Positions 24,150 to 37,999 of a stretch of 64,000 nucleotides of DNA are shown here, one piece after another. Location: contig JAHREC010000011.1 in the NCBI GenBank assembly GCA_020081605.1, positions 5,270,001-5,334,000 on the forward strand, read 5' to 3'. Origin of the DNA: Albifimbria verrucaria. Its lineage: Eukaryota > Ascomycota > Sordariomycetes > Hypocreales > Stachybotryaceae. Each line of letters opens with the position of its first letter. Positions within the stretch are counted from its first letter, which is position 1. The notes under the pieces are model-generated. The model had not been told where the DNA came from. It was given only the letters and a program-made list of their open reading frames with translations, and made no database searches. The translations under genes and the position numbers were made by a program.

Positions 24150-24785
24150 AGTTATATAAAAGTATAGATAAAAGAATAGATAATATAAGGGAGCCTAGTA
24201 TTATAACCCTAGCTATTACAGTAACTGAGATTATAGATTAATAATACGCCGATCTAGCTATATAGGATACTATATAAAAATAAGTTAAGAATAAGCTTTA
24301 ATTATAAATGAATGAGCTAAGATAGAATAAAGGAAAATATTAAAAGGATTTATATATATTTATAAGAGAATAATATAATAAAGTTTATTAAAGTAGTTAA
24401 GATATAAAATTCAATAATATATATATATTATTATAGAAAGCTTTATTTAAAAATAAGTATACTTAAGTATATTTAATTAAATTATATAGAAACTTAATAG
24501 AAAGATTATTATAAGAAAAATATTTAATTTATATATATATATATATATTTTATTTTATTTTTATATTTTTAGTAATATTATAAGTAATAATAAGCATAAT
24601 AATAGTTATATATATATTAAATATTTAAAATAAGCTATAATTAAAGTAATATATATATATAAATATAGCTTATATTAATTATTCTATATAAATATTATAA
24701 AAAGAGAAATAAAAGTTGGATATTCACTTTAGTATTTATTATTCAGTTTAATAGGTTATAAATTTAACAAGTGTAGATCTCAATA
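24150..24785. other. AT-rich block, RIP-like
   Basis: About 630 bp of A/T-biased sequence between two convergent hydrolase genes. Includes (TA)n stretches near 24530-24550. The first 100 bp are less converted. No ORF and no identifiable element. Confidence 0.6.
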
Positions 24786-24792
24786 TATAGCT

Positions 24793-25444
24793 TTAGTGTT
24801 TCCTTTCAGCCTTATCAAAGGCAAACTGAAGTCCAGCAGTGCCTCCTTTTCCAATGAACAGGTCCGCAAACCCCTCGGCCGTCTCAGAGCGAGCCCAATC
24901 CCGTTGAAGCTCACAAAAAGCTGGGCGCAGGACGTGAGTTTCGCACCAGCCTGTTCCAAGCGGCGCAACGCCGCATCGTGGGCGGCTAAAGAAGTCCCGC
25001 CGACAGCATCGACCGGAATGTAAATTTCGTATCCTAGTGCCAGAAGATCCTCGGCCGGGAAAGCCAGGCACGCCTCGGTCCACAATGCGGTGAGGATCAG
25101 CTTCTTGCGGCCTGTCGCCTTCACGGCCTTTTGGAACTCGACGTCCTCCCAGGAGTTGATAGTCGTACGGTCGATAGTAGGGATACCTCTGAGCACGCTG
25201 GCGACTTGGGGAACAGGGGCTTGTTGAATCCCGTCTGCACATTCACTGTAGAATGCACGATAGGCAGCTTATAGAGCAAAGCCGCGCGTGAAACAGAAAC
25301 GATATTATTAATTAACTCTTGTCGATCCATCGAAGCGATCGATTGGACTTGAACAGACTGGTAGTCGATGATAATGAAGGCCGAGTTCTGTGGGGTGAGG
25401 AGCCTGTCCTTGACAGGATCACGGATAGGGCTTTCGCTAGGCAT
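24793..25444 (-). CDS. Isochorismatase-family cysteine hydrolase (YcaC-like)
   Basis: Member of the isochorismatase/nicotinamidase superfamily, YcaC branch. Start ATG 25442-25444. Seen: AFIIIDYQSVQV with the catalytic Asp, a SIASMDRQELINNI helix, LPIVHSTVNV, IPTIDRTTINSWEDVEF, KKLILTALWTEACLAFPA with the catalytic Cys preceded by the conserved Thr-Glu, then VDAVGGTS and HDAALRRLEQAGA. Two one-base breaks: a four-G run on + at 25208-25211 and a five-A run at 24915-24919. After the second, the frame gives LQRDWARSE and GGTAGLQFAFD as in relatives. Stop TAA 24793-24795. About 217 aa, normal. The substrate of fungal YcaC-like proteins is unsettled. A TATA box lies 110 bp upstream. Confidence 0.9.
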
Positions 25445-25554
25445 TTTGATAAAGGAGTCGGGATGATGGAGAAGCAAGGTAGTGTCAATGAATCTTGTGT
25501 TCGATATTGGATGATGAGAGTGAATTTAGCAATAGAGACAGTTCCTGATAGCAC

Positions 25555-25563
25555 TATTTATAC
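25555..25563 (-). promoter_or_regulatory. TATA box of the isochorismatase-like gene
   Basis: On the minus strand TATAAATAG lies about 110 bp upstream of ATG 25444, a usual fungal distance. Confidence 0.5.
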
Positions 25564-25599
25564 TTCCCTCAGCAAGACAGGAGCTAGCTGGTTACTCGA

Positions 25600-26385
25600 C
25601 TCGTGATATAGATGCTACACTGCCCTGCCACCTCGGAACTCTGTACTAAACCGTTTATCACCCGAAAGAACGGCCCAATCGGCAGCCGGTATCGAAAGCA
25701 ATGTATTGGTGATCCCGTAAGGCCCGGGGTTCGAACCAGGCGAGAAGTATAAGCTGCCTAAAGGACCTATTTACTAACCCTAAGCGTGCTATATGCTGCA
25801 GGTCTGATTGGTAGAGCTAGGTTATTCTTTAGGCTTATAATAATCTGGAGGTGAGAGGATAGGATGGTCTGAGCTGTTCCGGGGTTAATCGGGACGTTCA
25901 GGATCAAATATCAGCTGGTCGCCATGAATGCCCAGATGCAGCCATGGCCCCACTCATGTGACACCCCTTCTATCTCCGCAGCTCCACTTCTATTTCCGAA
26001 TCTAAGTCTGTTGTAAGGCAGCTTTTTTCTTTCTCGATATATGCAGTCTCAATCTAAACTTCGACCAACACATGAACATTTTAAAATGGAAATATGATGT
26101 GCTAGCAAGTTCTGAGGTATATGTTGAAGTTTGGACTCCACTACATATGAGTCACCACTATTTGTCTCAACCAATGGGCATACACTGAGGTGAACATCGA
26201 GGCATAGCTCATCTTAGTTCGCACCCACCGCATATAGAGAGCAGCAATTTATAAGCGTTATGTCATATGAAAGGGTAGATGTCGCTAATAACAGGCGACT
26301 ACCAATGCCAAGTGGATCACGTACCACCACCTCAAGCAGCGCCACGCTCGTCATTTCGCGTTTAACATTGGTTTATAGGATTTGC
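25600..26385. other. Intergenic, nothing supported
   Basis: About 0.8 kb without a supported gene. A GGTTCGAACC word near 25728 looks like a tRNA B-box but no tRNA cloverleaf can be drawn around it. Confidence 0.4.
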
Positions 26386-26389
26386 GTGT

Positions 26390-26735
26390 TATATATAATT
26401 ATATAATATACCTTTAAATAAAATATAATAAATAATAAATAATAAAAATAAATTTTAATTATAATTTTATAAGAAAACATTATTTAAAACCGTATTTAAC
26501 TTAAGAAATAAATATAATTTAAATAAATTTTATTACTTATTCTATTAATTTTAAGTATTTCTATATTAAAATATAAATTATATTTATTATAAATAAAACA
26601 TAGAAATAGCTTATTAAAATAGTAAAATAGTTAATAAATTAAAGTCTTAATATTATATAAAGGTCTTAAGCTATTTTATATATAATGAAAAAATTTATAT
26701 TATATAAATATTTAATATACTGGCTATATATTATA
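26390..26735. other. AT-rich block abutting the acyltransferase relic
   Basis: About 350 bp of almost pure A/T ending abruptly at about 26735, where GC-rich acyltransferase coding sequence begins in mid-protein. No ORF with meaning. Confidence 0.6.
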
Positions 26736-27465
26736 CGGATCCTTTTTGAGAGCGTATGGGCCTGGAACCGGCCCAAGCCTGTGGCCATCAGCGTGCCGCC
26801 GGCTCACGTAAAACCACTACACGAGAAAGCATTGGCAACGACGGCGAAAAGTACAAGTCTCGGCGGCGCAGATGAAAGCTCTGGCAAGGACGGAGCCCTA
26901 ACCCCTTCTTGAGTGATGGTGACATCTTGACAGCGTGGACGGCGCGGCTGTGTGACGGCGTGGCGTACCATCACGCTGGTCAGCGTCTTCAACATGTGCG
27001 GCCGCATACCGAGCGTTTTCAGAACAACCGAGACCGTACTTGCAGAACTGCGTGCTGGCACTTCACGCCCAGGTGATGGCGGTGGACCTCGGCAGGCTCG
27101 GCGTCGCGGCCACGGCCATGCGGCAGGCCATCGTGGAGCAGACGACGACGGACTATGTAGCCCTCCGCGCCCGCATCACGCGAGACGCGCTGGAGCGCAA
27201 CGACGACATACCCATGTACGGAAGTGCGAGCAGCTACGCCGTCATAATATCCAACTGGGCATCCGCAGGGCTGCACAGGGTGGACTTTAGGGCAGCGGCG
27301 GAGGAAGGCCGAACAGGGTCGGCAGACAGCTCGGCTCCCGTCAGGGTGCACGGGACGGTCCTGAACTTGGCCCCCGTTGTGACCTGTTGGCAAATTGTTA
27401 GCAGATTGTTGGCAAGGATGCAGCGGGTAACTACTGGATCATCTGACAGACTAGGTGCATAAGCG
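26735..27465 (+). pseudogene. HXXXD (BAHD/trichothecene-acetyltransferase-like) acyltransferase, C-terminal half
   Basis: GC-rich sequence encoding the second half of a fungal CoA-dependent acyltransferase. In three frames one reads ISVPPAHVKPLHEKAL, then LSDGDILTAWTARL (about 26911-26955, the family's S(D/E)GD-xL-xAW block), then VSVFNMCGRIPSVF, PYLQNCVLALHAQV and finally SSYAVIISNWASAGLHRVDF (about 27230-27290), the usual region before the DFGWG-like motif, here DFRAA. The N-terminal half with the catalytic HXXXD is absent, replaced by AT-rich DNA, and at least three frame changes are present. A full enzyme is about 450-500 aa. The retrotransposon insertion starts 25 bp after the last codon of the frame. 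It is broken beyond homopolymer errors and is therefore called a pseudogene. Confidence 0.72.
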
Positions 27466-27484
27466 AGGAAAGTATGATGAGAGA

Positions 27485-27489
27485 GTTTG
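27485..27489. repeat. Target-site duplication GTTTG, left copy
   Basis: GTTTG directly precedes the outer LTR (TGTTACG...). The same five bases follow the right outer LTR at 43936-43940. Confidence 0.85.
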
Positions 27490-28175
27490 TGTTACGAACC
27501 GTGCTAACATAATGCCTGAAACACATCGGAACGGACTAACCTAATATCCACAGAATAACTAAGGACTATATACCTTACCCTCTGACTAATTATAGATAAT
27601 ATAGAAGCCTATACTACGGAGAACCTTATAAAAGAGAATTCTCTATATATAATAAATAGTTTAATAAATATATATTATAGAATAATAAAATAAAAATATA
27701 AAAAGAATCTATATATAATATTAAGTTAATAAATAATAATAAAAGAATATTATATAAGAATAATTAATATAATTAATATATTAATATAATAAGCTTAAAT
27801 AAAGATATTAAAATATAAATTAATAAAATTTATTAATTAAATAAGGAGTAAATAAATAAATTATTATTCTTAGGAATAATAAATATTAATATTATTTTAA
27901 AAATAAAAAAATAAAAACTTATTTTAAATAAAGTATTAATATATAAATAAAAATTTTCTTTTAATTATTAATTAAAAAATTATTAATTATTAATAATATA
28001 TAATTATTAAATTATTTTTAATTAAATTTTTAAAGAATAATTTAATTTAATTAATAATTTAATATATATTATTTTAAATTAAAATAAACCTTATTTATTT
28101 ATTTAAAAATAAATAACCTTAATTTTATTTATTTTATATTTATTTTATAATATAGAATAATCTTAAATTATTATA
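27490..28175 (+). repeat. Outer element, 5' LTR
   Basis: About 686 bp, starting TGTTACGAACC and ending AATTATTATA, the converted form of ...GATCGTCACA. It aligns along its length with the LTRs at 32199, 39781, 43248 and 53145. The first about 70 bp keep C and G, while the rest is A/T converted. Confidence 0.88.
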
Positions 28176-31100
28176 TATTAATAGCTTTTATTTTAAATAA
28201 TATTATTTATTATTTAAAATAATAATTATAATAATTAATTAAAGAAATATCTAAAGCTAGGCTAAATAGCCTTAGCTATTATAACCTTAATTATTTACTA
28301 TAAGTAATAATAAACTAGTATTAATTTATACTCTATTTAATTATTAAATATAATTTAAAGTATTTTAAATTAAAGTTAATATATTTTAAAATTAATCTAT
28401 TATAAAACTAAAAGCTTTATTAAAGCTAAGCTTATTAAATAAATTTAATAAAAATATTAATAAAATTAAAATATTCTTAGTTTAATATTAAATATATTTT
28501 ATTTATTTCTTAAACTCTTTAATTAATATAGAAGGTAGAGTATTTATTATATATAAATAGTTTAAAAGGAGAATAGCTTTTTAATTTAATTTTATTATAG
28601 AAAATTATTATAAATATTTAATATTTACTAAATATAATAATAAAATTAATAATATTTTTAATAATTATATATATTTTAAAAAGGCTATATATAAATAGTT
28701 TAAAGCTATAAATAAAAAAAAAAAAATAAAATAAAAAATTAAAAAAATTTATTAAACTTATTTAATATTAACCTATACCTTTAATCTTAAATATTAAGTA
28801 TTATTCTTTAAATAAAATAATAATATTCTTATAAGTTTATTCTATAATAAATTTAAAAAAATATTAAAGATAAACTATATAAAATAAAATAATTAAAAAT
28901 ATTAACTGAATATATTATTATAGCTATTAAAATTAATAATTATTTATACTATTAAAGGCTTTAATATAAAGGAGCTAAAACTATAAACCTTTATAATTAA
29001 AAGAAAAGAATTAATAGAGAGAGATATTCTATAGAATCTATATAGGATTTATAGAATTTAAGATTATTTAGAAGATTAATAATAAAAAAAGCCTAAAAAA
29101 GACTTCTTTTATTATAATTATAATAAAAAAGCTATTATATATAAGATTATTATTTATTTAAGAAAAAAATAAAAAAAATAAATTTAGGCTAATTAAAAAA
29201 ATAAATATTATTTTAATTTAATAAATCCTAAATAATACCTAAATATACTAACCTTAGTATACTATAAATTATTTAAATTTAATATTTAACTCTTTATTAA
29301 AATAAAAATCCTAAATATATAGCCTTAAGAATTATAGAATAATTCTTTAAACTAACTAAATACTTTTAATATTTATAATATATAAAGATATAATAATATA
29401 ATTAAAAAAATATTATAGAATCTATATAAAAAAATAAATATAAATTATATAAATAAAGTAAAATAAATATTAACTTTAATCTAAACTATAAAAGCCTTAA
29501 TAATATATACTTTAAGCTAAAAAGAATATATAATATATATAAAATCTAACCTAAATACTTAAAAACCCTTATAAAAAAAAAAAACTTAAATATTAAAATA
29601 TCCTAAATAGATTAATAAAAAATTAACTTTATTAATATTTACTATAAATCTATAAAAATAAATAAATAAAATAAATTATAAATTAAGGCTATAATAATCC
29701 TTAAAGCTTTATTTAATATATAAAAACCTTAAACTTAAGGAAAATAATAATATAAGAATAAATATATAAACTAAAGGCTATATAATTATTAATTAGGTAT
29801 TATATTTATAGTATACTTATTTAATATATTTAAAGAATAAGATTCTAAATTAAGCTTTTTTATTTATATAAAGGATTAATAAATAATTAAACCCTATAAA
29901 AAAAAAAACTTATAATATTTTTTATATATAAAAACTATCTTTATTTTAAAATTATTTTATTTATATTTAATCTAGAATATCTTTATAAATACTTAAATTA
30001 AAAATATACTATAAAATAATATAAAAAAGTATATTATATAGTTTATAAAAATAAAAAAATTAAATAGTTTTATATTTAAATTATATTTAATAATATCTAT
30101 AAGCTTATAAAAAAATTAATAAATAAAATAAAAAAATAAATATAGAATAGGAAACTATTAAAGAAAATATTAATAAAAATAAAAATAATCTCTTTAACTA
30201 TCTATAAAATAAAATAGTATATATTTAAGCTATAAAAATTAAAAAATTAATAATATTTAAAAGAAAATATAGGAGAAAACCTACCTTAATATATAAAGAA
30301 TTTAAAATAATAATAGCTAAAATAAACTAAAAAGTAATATAAGAAGCTAAAAATAAAATTAATTTTAAGAAAAAAGCCTTAAAGATATTAAAATAATCTT
30401 AATATAATAAAATTATAAAAAAATAAAAAATAAATAAAATAAAAATAACCCTTATATTCTTAACCTTAATAAAGAATTAAAAAGATTTTAAAACCTTAAT
30501 TATATTTTATATCTTAAGGATAAAAACTAAAAAAAGAATATATTATAAAAGCTAATTATATATATTCTAGCCTTTATTATCTATATTATAAAAAAAAAAG
30601 AAAAGGATACTCTAAATATACTATAATTTTATAATAAGTATTATCCTATAAAAATACTAAAATAAATATAAATAATATTATATCCTAGATATTATATATT
30701 ATAAATATATATATAATATTAAAGGAAAAAGATTAAAATAATAAATAATTAATAAAATATAAATAATATATACCTAGGTATTATTATTAAAGAATAGTAG
30801 GAGATTTTAAACTCTAAATATAATAAGAAAACTATTAAAAAAATAATCTATAAAAATATATTATTAAAATTAAGATTATAGAAAAGAAGTTAATTATTAA
30901 AATAAATATAAATATAATAAATAACTTTATTAATTATAGAGTTATAAACTAGCTATAATTCCTATAAAGAGAAAAAAAAGAACCCTATTTAATTATAAAT
31001 TATAAAAAAACCCCTTATTCTATAATAATAAAAATATTAATAAATAAATATAAATACTAAAAATAATCTATATAAATATAAAAATAGATATTAGCTTTAA

Positions 31101-32193
31101 TATTATTAAATTAAAATTAGTTTATATTCTCCTAGGGTAATTATAATTATATTAAAAAAACCTATTAATTAACTTTATTATAAGCTAGATTATTTTAATT
31201 AGAAGGAAATTAATAAAGCTATTAAAGATTTAACTAGAATTAGATATTTAAAGTAATTTATTATTAAAATAAGAATAATATTATAAAAATAAATAAAAGC
31301 ACTAAGTAAAAAATACTATATTAAGCTAAAAGTTAATATAATCTAGGATAAGATATAAATAAAATAAAGGAAATAATAGAAAAAAAATATTATTTAAATC
31401 TATTAAAGGTAGAGATAATATAAATAGCTAAAAACCTATTTAATTAGAAGAAAGGATACTTAATCTTAGAAGAGAAAGAATAATTAAAGAATATCCTTAA
31501 AAATATTAAAAATATAATAAGCTATTTTAAGAAGAACCTAAAATAGGGTTACTAGAATATATAGAATAGAATTATAAAATCTAGATTATTAATAAAAAAA
31601 ATATACTTTTTAAAGATATATAATCTTAATATTAAAGAATTTAAAGAACTTAAAGCTTATTTTAATAAAAACCTTTAAAAAGAATATATTTAATCTTTAA
31701 AATCCTTAGTAGAATATTCTATAATATTTATATTAAAGAAAAATAAAAACTTAAATTAATAATAAATTATAAATAGCTAAATATAATTATTATTAAAGAT
31801 TAAATATTATTATTATTAATTATAAAAATAAAGAATTATTTATATAAAAAAATTAATTTATAGCTTTAAACTTAAAAGGAATATATAATTTAATTTAAAT
31901 AAAAAAAAATAAAGAATAAAAAACTACCTTCTAAATAAAATTTAAATTATTTAAATACCTTATAATATCTTTTAAACTTATTAATATATTAATAATATTT
32001 TAATAAATAATTAATTATATTCTATAAAACTATATTAATAAGTTTATTATAGTATACTTTAATAATATCTTAATATTCTTTAAAAATAAAATAGAATATA
32101 AAAAATATATATATTAAATTCTTTAAATATTATAGAATATTAAACTATTAATTAAATCTAATAAAAGTAAATTCTATATATAAAAATAAACTT

Positions 32194-32198
32194 CCTTA
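32194..32198. repeat. Target-site duplication CCTTA, left copy (inner insertion)
   Basis: CCTTA precedes the inner LTR. The identical CCTTA follows the inner element at 40451-40455. Confidence 0.85.
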
Positions 32199-32868
32199 TA
32201 TTATAACCTATATTAATATAATACCTAAAATACACTAGAATAAACTAACCTAGGATCTATAGAATAACTAAGAACTATATACCTTACCCTCTAATTAACT
32301 ATAGATATTATAGAAGCCTATACTATAGAGAACCTTATAGAAGGGAGTTCTCTATATATAATAAATAGTTTAATAAATATATATTATAAAATAATAAAAT
32401 AAAAGCATAGAAAGAATCTATATATAATATTAAATTAATAAATAATAATAAGGGTATATTATATAAAGATAATTAATATAATTAGTATAATAATATAATA
32501 AAGATTAATAAAGCCCTGGATATAAATTAAAAAAATAATTAATAAAGATAAGAATAATAATTAATAATACTCTTAGCTTTAATATTAAAATAAAAGAATA
32601 AAGCACTTTATTATTCCTAAGGAATAAATATTAAATATATAAATAGGAATCTTCTCCTGGTTATTAACTAGAAGATTATTAGCTATTAATAATATATAAT
32701 TACTAAGCTACCCTTAATCTAAGTTCCTAAGATAATTTACCTAATTAATAATAATTATATAATATTACTTTAAGTTAAAATAAGCCTTATTTACTTATCT
32801 AAGAATAATTACTTAATCTTACCTACCCTATACCTATTAAATAGTATAGAATAACCCTGATTATTATA
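32199..32868 (+). repeat. Inner element, 5' LTR
   Basis: Exactly 670 bp, TATTATAACC...GATTATTATA. These ends are the A/T-converted forms of the TGTTACGA...TCGTCACA ends of the outer LTRs. Confidence 0.9.
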
Positions 32869-35800
32869 TATTAATAGCTCTTATTCTAGATAATACTATT
32901 TATTACCTAAAGTAATAACTATAATAAAAAAACCCCTAAGGCTATTAAAAGGCTATAGTTAAACTATTAACCCTAACCAGCTTTACTATTACCCCTATTA
33001 AAAATACCCTAAGTATTAATAAGAAGGCAGATAATAATAAAGACTAAAATATAGATAATAGCTTTAATAAAGAAAAGGAAGATAAAAAAACTAAACTTAA
33101 GAAAGAAATACTTAAAATAAAGAAAGATCTTAATAAAACCAAAGAATAACTATATTAACTCTATATAAACCTACTTAATAATTATACTACCTAAAATCTT
33201 AGGAATAAGCTAGCCTACTTAAAAAGAATATAATAAAATTTATAGAATTTAATAAATAAGCTATAAATAAATATAAGGAATAATTTAAAAGGATTTATAA
33301 TATTAAAAAGAATAAATACTATACTAAGGAGGTAGAAGTAATTATTAATACTCTAAAACCCCAACCCTTTAATAATAGCCTAGGAAGACTTTAAAGCTTC
33401 TTTATTAACCTTAAAGTATACTTTAAGATATTCCTAAAAATATTTATATTTAATAATAATAGAATTATATTTACTATATAACTCCTGGATAAGAGAGTAT
33501 ATACTTAGTTTAAACCTACTCTCTATAATTATATAGATAAACCAGCTCTAGATAGGAAGGAAGAAACTAAACTTATTTTTATAGACTTTAAAACCTTTAC
33601 TAAAAGACTTAAGAAAATATTCAGAATAATAAATAAAACTTAAAAAGCTAAAAAAAGCTAAATAAAATACGCTAAATCGAATCGATATTAGCTTTTATAG
33701 TATAATTCTATTAAATAATCTCTAGATTATAATAGCCTAAGGAAGTTCTAAAAAAGTTTTCTATAATAAGATTAAAGAAGAAGTAAAGGATAATCTTATT
33801 AAGGTTAAAAGAAGGGATACCTATTTAAAGGATTACTTTTACAAAGCTATTTTAATTAATAAACTCCTCTAGGAAAAAAAATAAAAAGATAAGGTAGAAA
33901 GGTTAACCCTTCTAATACTAAGCCAATACTTAAAAGAAATAGAACTAAGAGTATTTTATAGTCTATAAAATATATCCTAGATTTATAGATTTAAATATTA
34001 TCTAAGTAAAGAAAGGAAGAAAAGGCGAATAAAAACCTAAGAAAGAGTTCACTTACTATAACTATAATAAAAAGAATATTTTATATAAGACTATAAGTTA
34101 TTTAAAAAGGATAAGAAGGTTTATTTTAAATTAATTAGAGAAAATAAATAGTATTTTAATTTAATAAATCCTGCTTATTACCTTAATATACTAACCCTAG
34201 AATAATATAAATTATTAAAATAAATCCCTAGATTATTAATTAAAGTTAATTAGAATATCCTAGATATATAATTAAGAGAGGAATAGGAAATTATTATAAT
34301 TAAGATAAAGAATAAAACCCTATATAAAATATAGAATCCCTATAGATAGCTAGAGAAAAATATATCTTTACCTAGAGGAAAAGTAGATAAGCTAAATTTA
34401 ACCCTTATGATTATAGTATTTATAATTAATTCTTTAATACTAATTATAGAATAATTAAGGAACTTTATTTAAAGCTAAGCCGAAGGTATATTTAGTAGGA
34501 AAACCCTCTTACTAACTAAAAGAGTATATTCTATAGCTAAAATAATTCTAATAAAGAGATCTTTCCCAGGACTAAGGAAAAATCAATCTTATATACTAAA
34601 GGCAGGAACCTATATAGATCGATAAATATAGAGTAATATAGATTAAAGTAATTAATACCTACTAAGGGCTTCGGGATATACTAAGAGACCTGAAAATAAA
34701 ACTAAACAATAATATAAGAATATATATCCACGATCCTTATTATTATACTATCAGTTAGGCCTTATACCTTTAATATAAGTATATTATATACCTAAATAAA
34801 AAGGTAGAAAATACTATATTCCCTATTTATACTAAAACCTAGCTAACTATCCTACTATATAAAAGGGAGGAACTGGCTAGCTTTATAGTATAGTAAGAGT
34901 TCCTTAATATTAAAGTAGTAGCCCTAGGGTTCAGTATTAACTATCCCTATAAATACCTTAAAGGAAGAAAAATAAAGGATTATAAAAGAATCCACTATAA
35001 AGTATATAAGAATAAAAAGGTTATATACTACTATAAGTATATAATAACCTAATAAGAAAAATAACTAAAGTAAAGGCTTAGCCTAAAAGAACCTATAAAA
35101 TAGAACCCTAAGATAATAAATTATAACAATTTAACTATCAGCGAAGTATAGGCCTAAATCTGAGAAGAAGGAGAATTATTATAAGCTTAAAGATTCTATT
35201 AAAAACCTGCACTAATATTATTAAAAGGCTTTAGTATAATATAAAGAAAGTATATCTATAGGAGGAAAATAACCTATACTCTGACTATAACTATAAAAAA
35301 TATATATAATTTAAGGAAATATAAATATAGAGAATATAACCCCTTATAAAGGCTACTATAAGGAAAGGGTATATTAATAAATATACTATATACTATAAAT
35401 CTAATTATATATACTATAGGTATAGTAAGAAATTCTTAATAAGAGAAAGAAGAAACTAAGAAAGAAGACTTAAATAAAAAGCAGAAGACTTCTAATAAGC
35501 CCTTAGAAATAAGGAATTTTAATAATAAATTAATAAAGAAGATAATTAGTACTTAATAATAATAAAAATACTAAGGGAAATAATATTTTAATATTATATT
35601 ATTAAAATAGAGATTATAGGATAGAAGTTAATTGCTAAAATAGATACTAATACTATTAATAATTTTATTAACTATTAAGTTATAAACTAGCTATAACTTC
35701 TATAGAGAGAAAAAGAAGACTTATACTCAGTAATAAACTATAAAGGAAACTATTTAACCTATAATAATAGGAATATAATTAAAAGAATATAGCTACTCTA

Positions 35801-36439
35801 AACCACCTATATAGGTATAGAAATAGAAATAAATTATAATATTATTTAAATAGAATCTATTTATATTCTCCTAGGGTAATTATAATTATATTAAGAAAAC
35901 CTAAGGATTAACTTTATTATTAGCTAGGTTACCTTAGCTAAAAGGAAACTGGAGAGGTTATTTAAGATTTAACTAGATAAGGATATTTAATATAACTCAC
36001 TAAAGGAATAGGAGTATAAGGTATATAGTATTATATTAACTAAGAAGGTAGTATAACCTAAGATTTAATATAAATAAAGTAAGGTAAATAAAATAAAAAA
36101 AAGCAATATTTAAATCTATTAAGAATAGAAATTTAAGAAATAGCTTAAAACTTATCTAAATAAAAGAAAGGACCCTTAACCCTAAAAGAAGAAGAATAAC
36201 TAAGGAATATCCCTAAAAATATAGGAAATATAAAAACTATTTTAGAAAGAATCTAAAATAGGATTATTAAAATACATAGAATAGGACTATAAAATCCAGA
36301 TTATTAATAAAAAGAAAACTTACTTTCTATTAATATATAATTTAAATATTAAGGAACTTAAGGAACTTAAATTATATATTAATAAAAACCTCTATAAAGG
36401 ATATATTAAACTATTAAAATCCTCCGCTGAATACTCTAT

Positions 36440-36830
36440 AATATTTATACCTAAGAAGAATAAAAAACTCTAATTAATAGTAGACTTTAGATAATTTAAT
36501 ATAATTATTATTAAAGACTATATACCCTTACTATTAATAGTAGAAATAAGAGACTGCCTATATAGAAAAAACTAGTTTATAGCCCTAGACCTTAAAGGAG
36601 CCTATAATCTAATTTAAATAAAAAAGGCAAAGAATAGAAAATAGCCTTCTAAATAAAATTCAGACTATTTAAATACTTAATAATACCCTTCGGATTTATA
36701 AATATACTAACTATATTCTAATAAATAATTAATTATATCTTATAAAACTATATTAATAAATTTATTATAGTATATCTTAATAATATCTTAATATTCTCAG
36801 AAAATAAGGCCGAGTATAAGAAATATATAT
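36440..36830 (+). pseudogene. Reverse transcriptase relic of the inner element
   Basis: In the + frame one sees LIVDFR, then IALDLKGAYNLI, then PFGF (cf. VMPFGLTNAP) and IVYLNNILIFS. The spacing fits the Ty3/gypsy RT core. The catalytic Asp pair is changed to Asn-Asn by G-to-A, and stops abound. Confidence 0.8.
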
Positions 36831-37999
36831 ATTTAATCCTATAAGTATTATAAGATACTAAACTACTAGTTAAACCTAATAAAAGTAAGTTCTATATATA
36901 AGAAGTAGATTTCTTAGATATACTATTAGACTTAATAAGATTTAAATAAAAAAGGGAAAATCGCTATAGTATAAGAATAGGAGGAACCTAAAAATATTAA
37001 AAATATATAAAGCTTCCTTAGATTTATTAACTATTATTAATAATTTATTAAGGATTTTAAAAGCTTATTAAACCCTTATTAAACCTAACTAAAAAGATAA
37101 AGAATTTAAGTTTAAAAAGGAAGAGAAATAAGCCTTTAAAGATATTAAATAATATATACTATCAGAATTAATCCTAGTAATATTCAACCCTAAACTATTA
37201 ATAAAACTAAAAATAAATATATTAAACTTTATATTAAGAGTAATAATAGGATAATATAATAAAAAGGAATATTATACCCTATTATATTCTAGTTAAAGAA
37301 ATTTAATAGATTATTATTATACTACCTTATATATAATAAAGAATTTATAGTAATTATTAAAAGCTTTAAGGAATTCTAATACTACCTAATAGGAAATAAA
37401 TATAAGATTAAAGTCTATATAGACTATAAAAATATCTCCTATTTTATAATAACCTAAACCCTAAGTATATAATAAATAAGGTATATAAAAATACTAAGCT
37501 TATTTAACTATAAAATTATCTATAAAAAGGATTAGAAAATAGCTAAGTCAATACTCTTAGCTATAAATTAAAATATAAATAAGAAATACCTATAATTACT
37601 ATATAGATCTTCTTAATTAACTCTAAAGGCAAACTAATCTAAAATCAATAATTTAACTACCTTTATATAAACTAAAGCTTGGATACCTTCTTTAGAGAAA
37701 TCTTAAAGGAATAAGAAAAAGCGAAGATATCTTTATAAAATTAAGACTTTAAGAAAGAAAGTAGAATCTAGTTTTATAAAGGAAAGGTATAGATACTCAA
37801 TACGATAATATAAAAACAATCTAAGAATATTATAACTATCCCTTATAGGATACCCTGGGATAAGGAAAACTTATAAGCGAATTAACTAGAATTATAATAT
37901 ACTAAGATTATAATAATATATCAAAGAATATATTAAGAACTATAATATATATAATAAAGCCAAGCCAATACAATATAAACCTTATAGATATTTAAAACT

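Noticed and set aside
25700..25760. tRNA-like B-box (GGTTCGAACC)
   Set aside because: No D arm, anticodon arm or pairing acceptor stem can be drawn around it.
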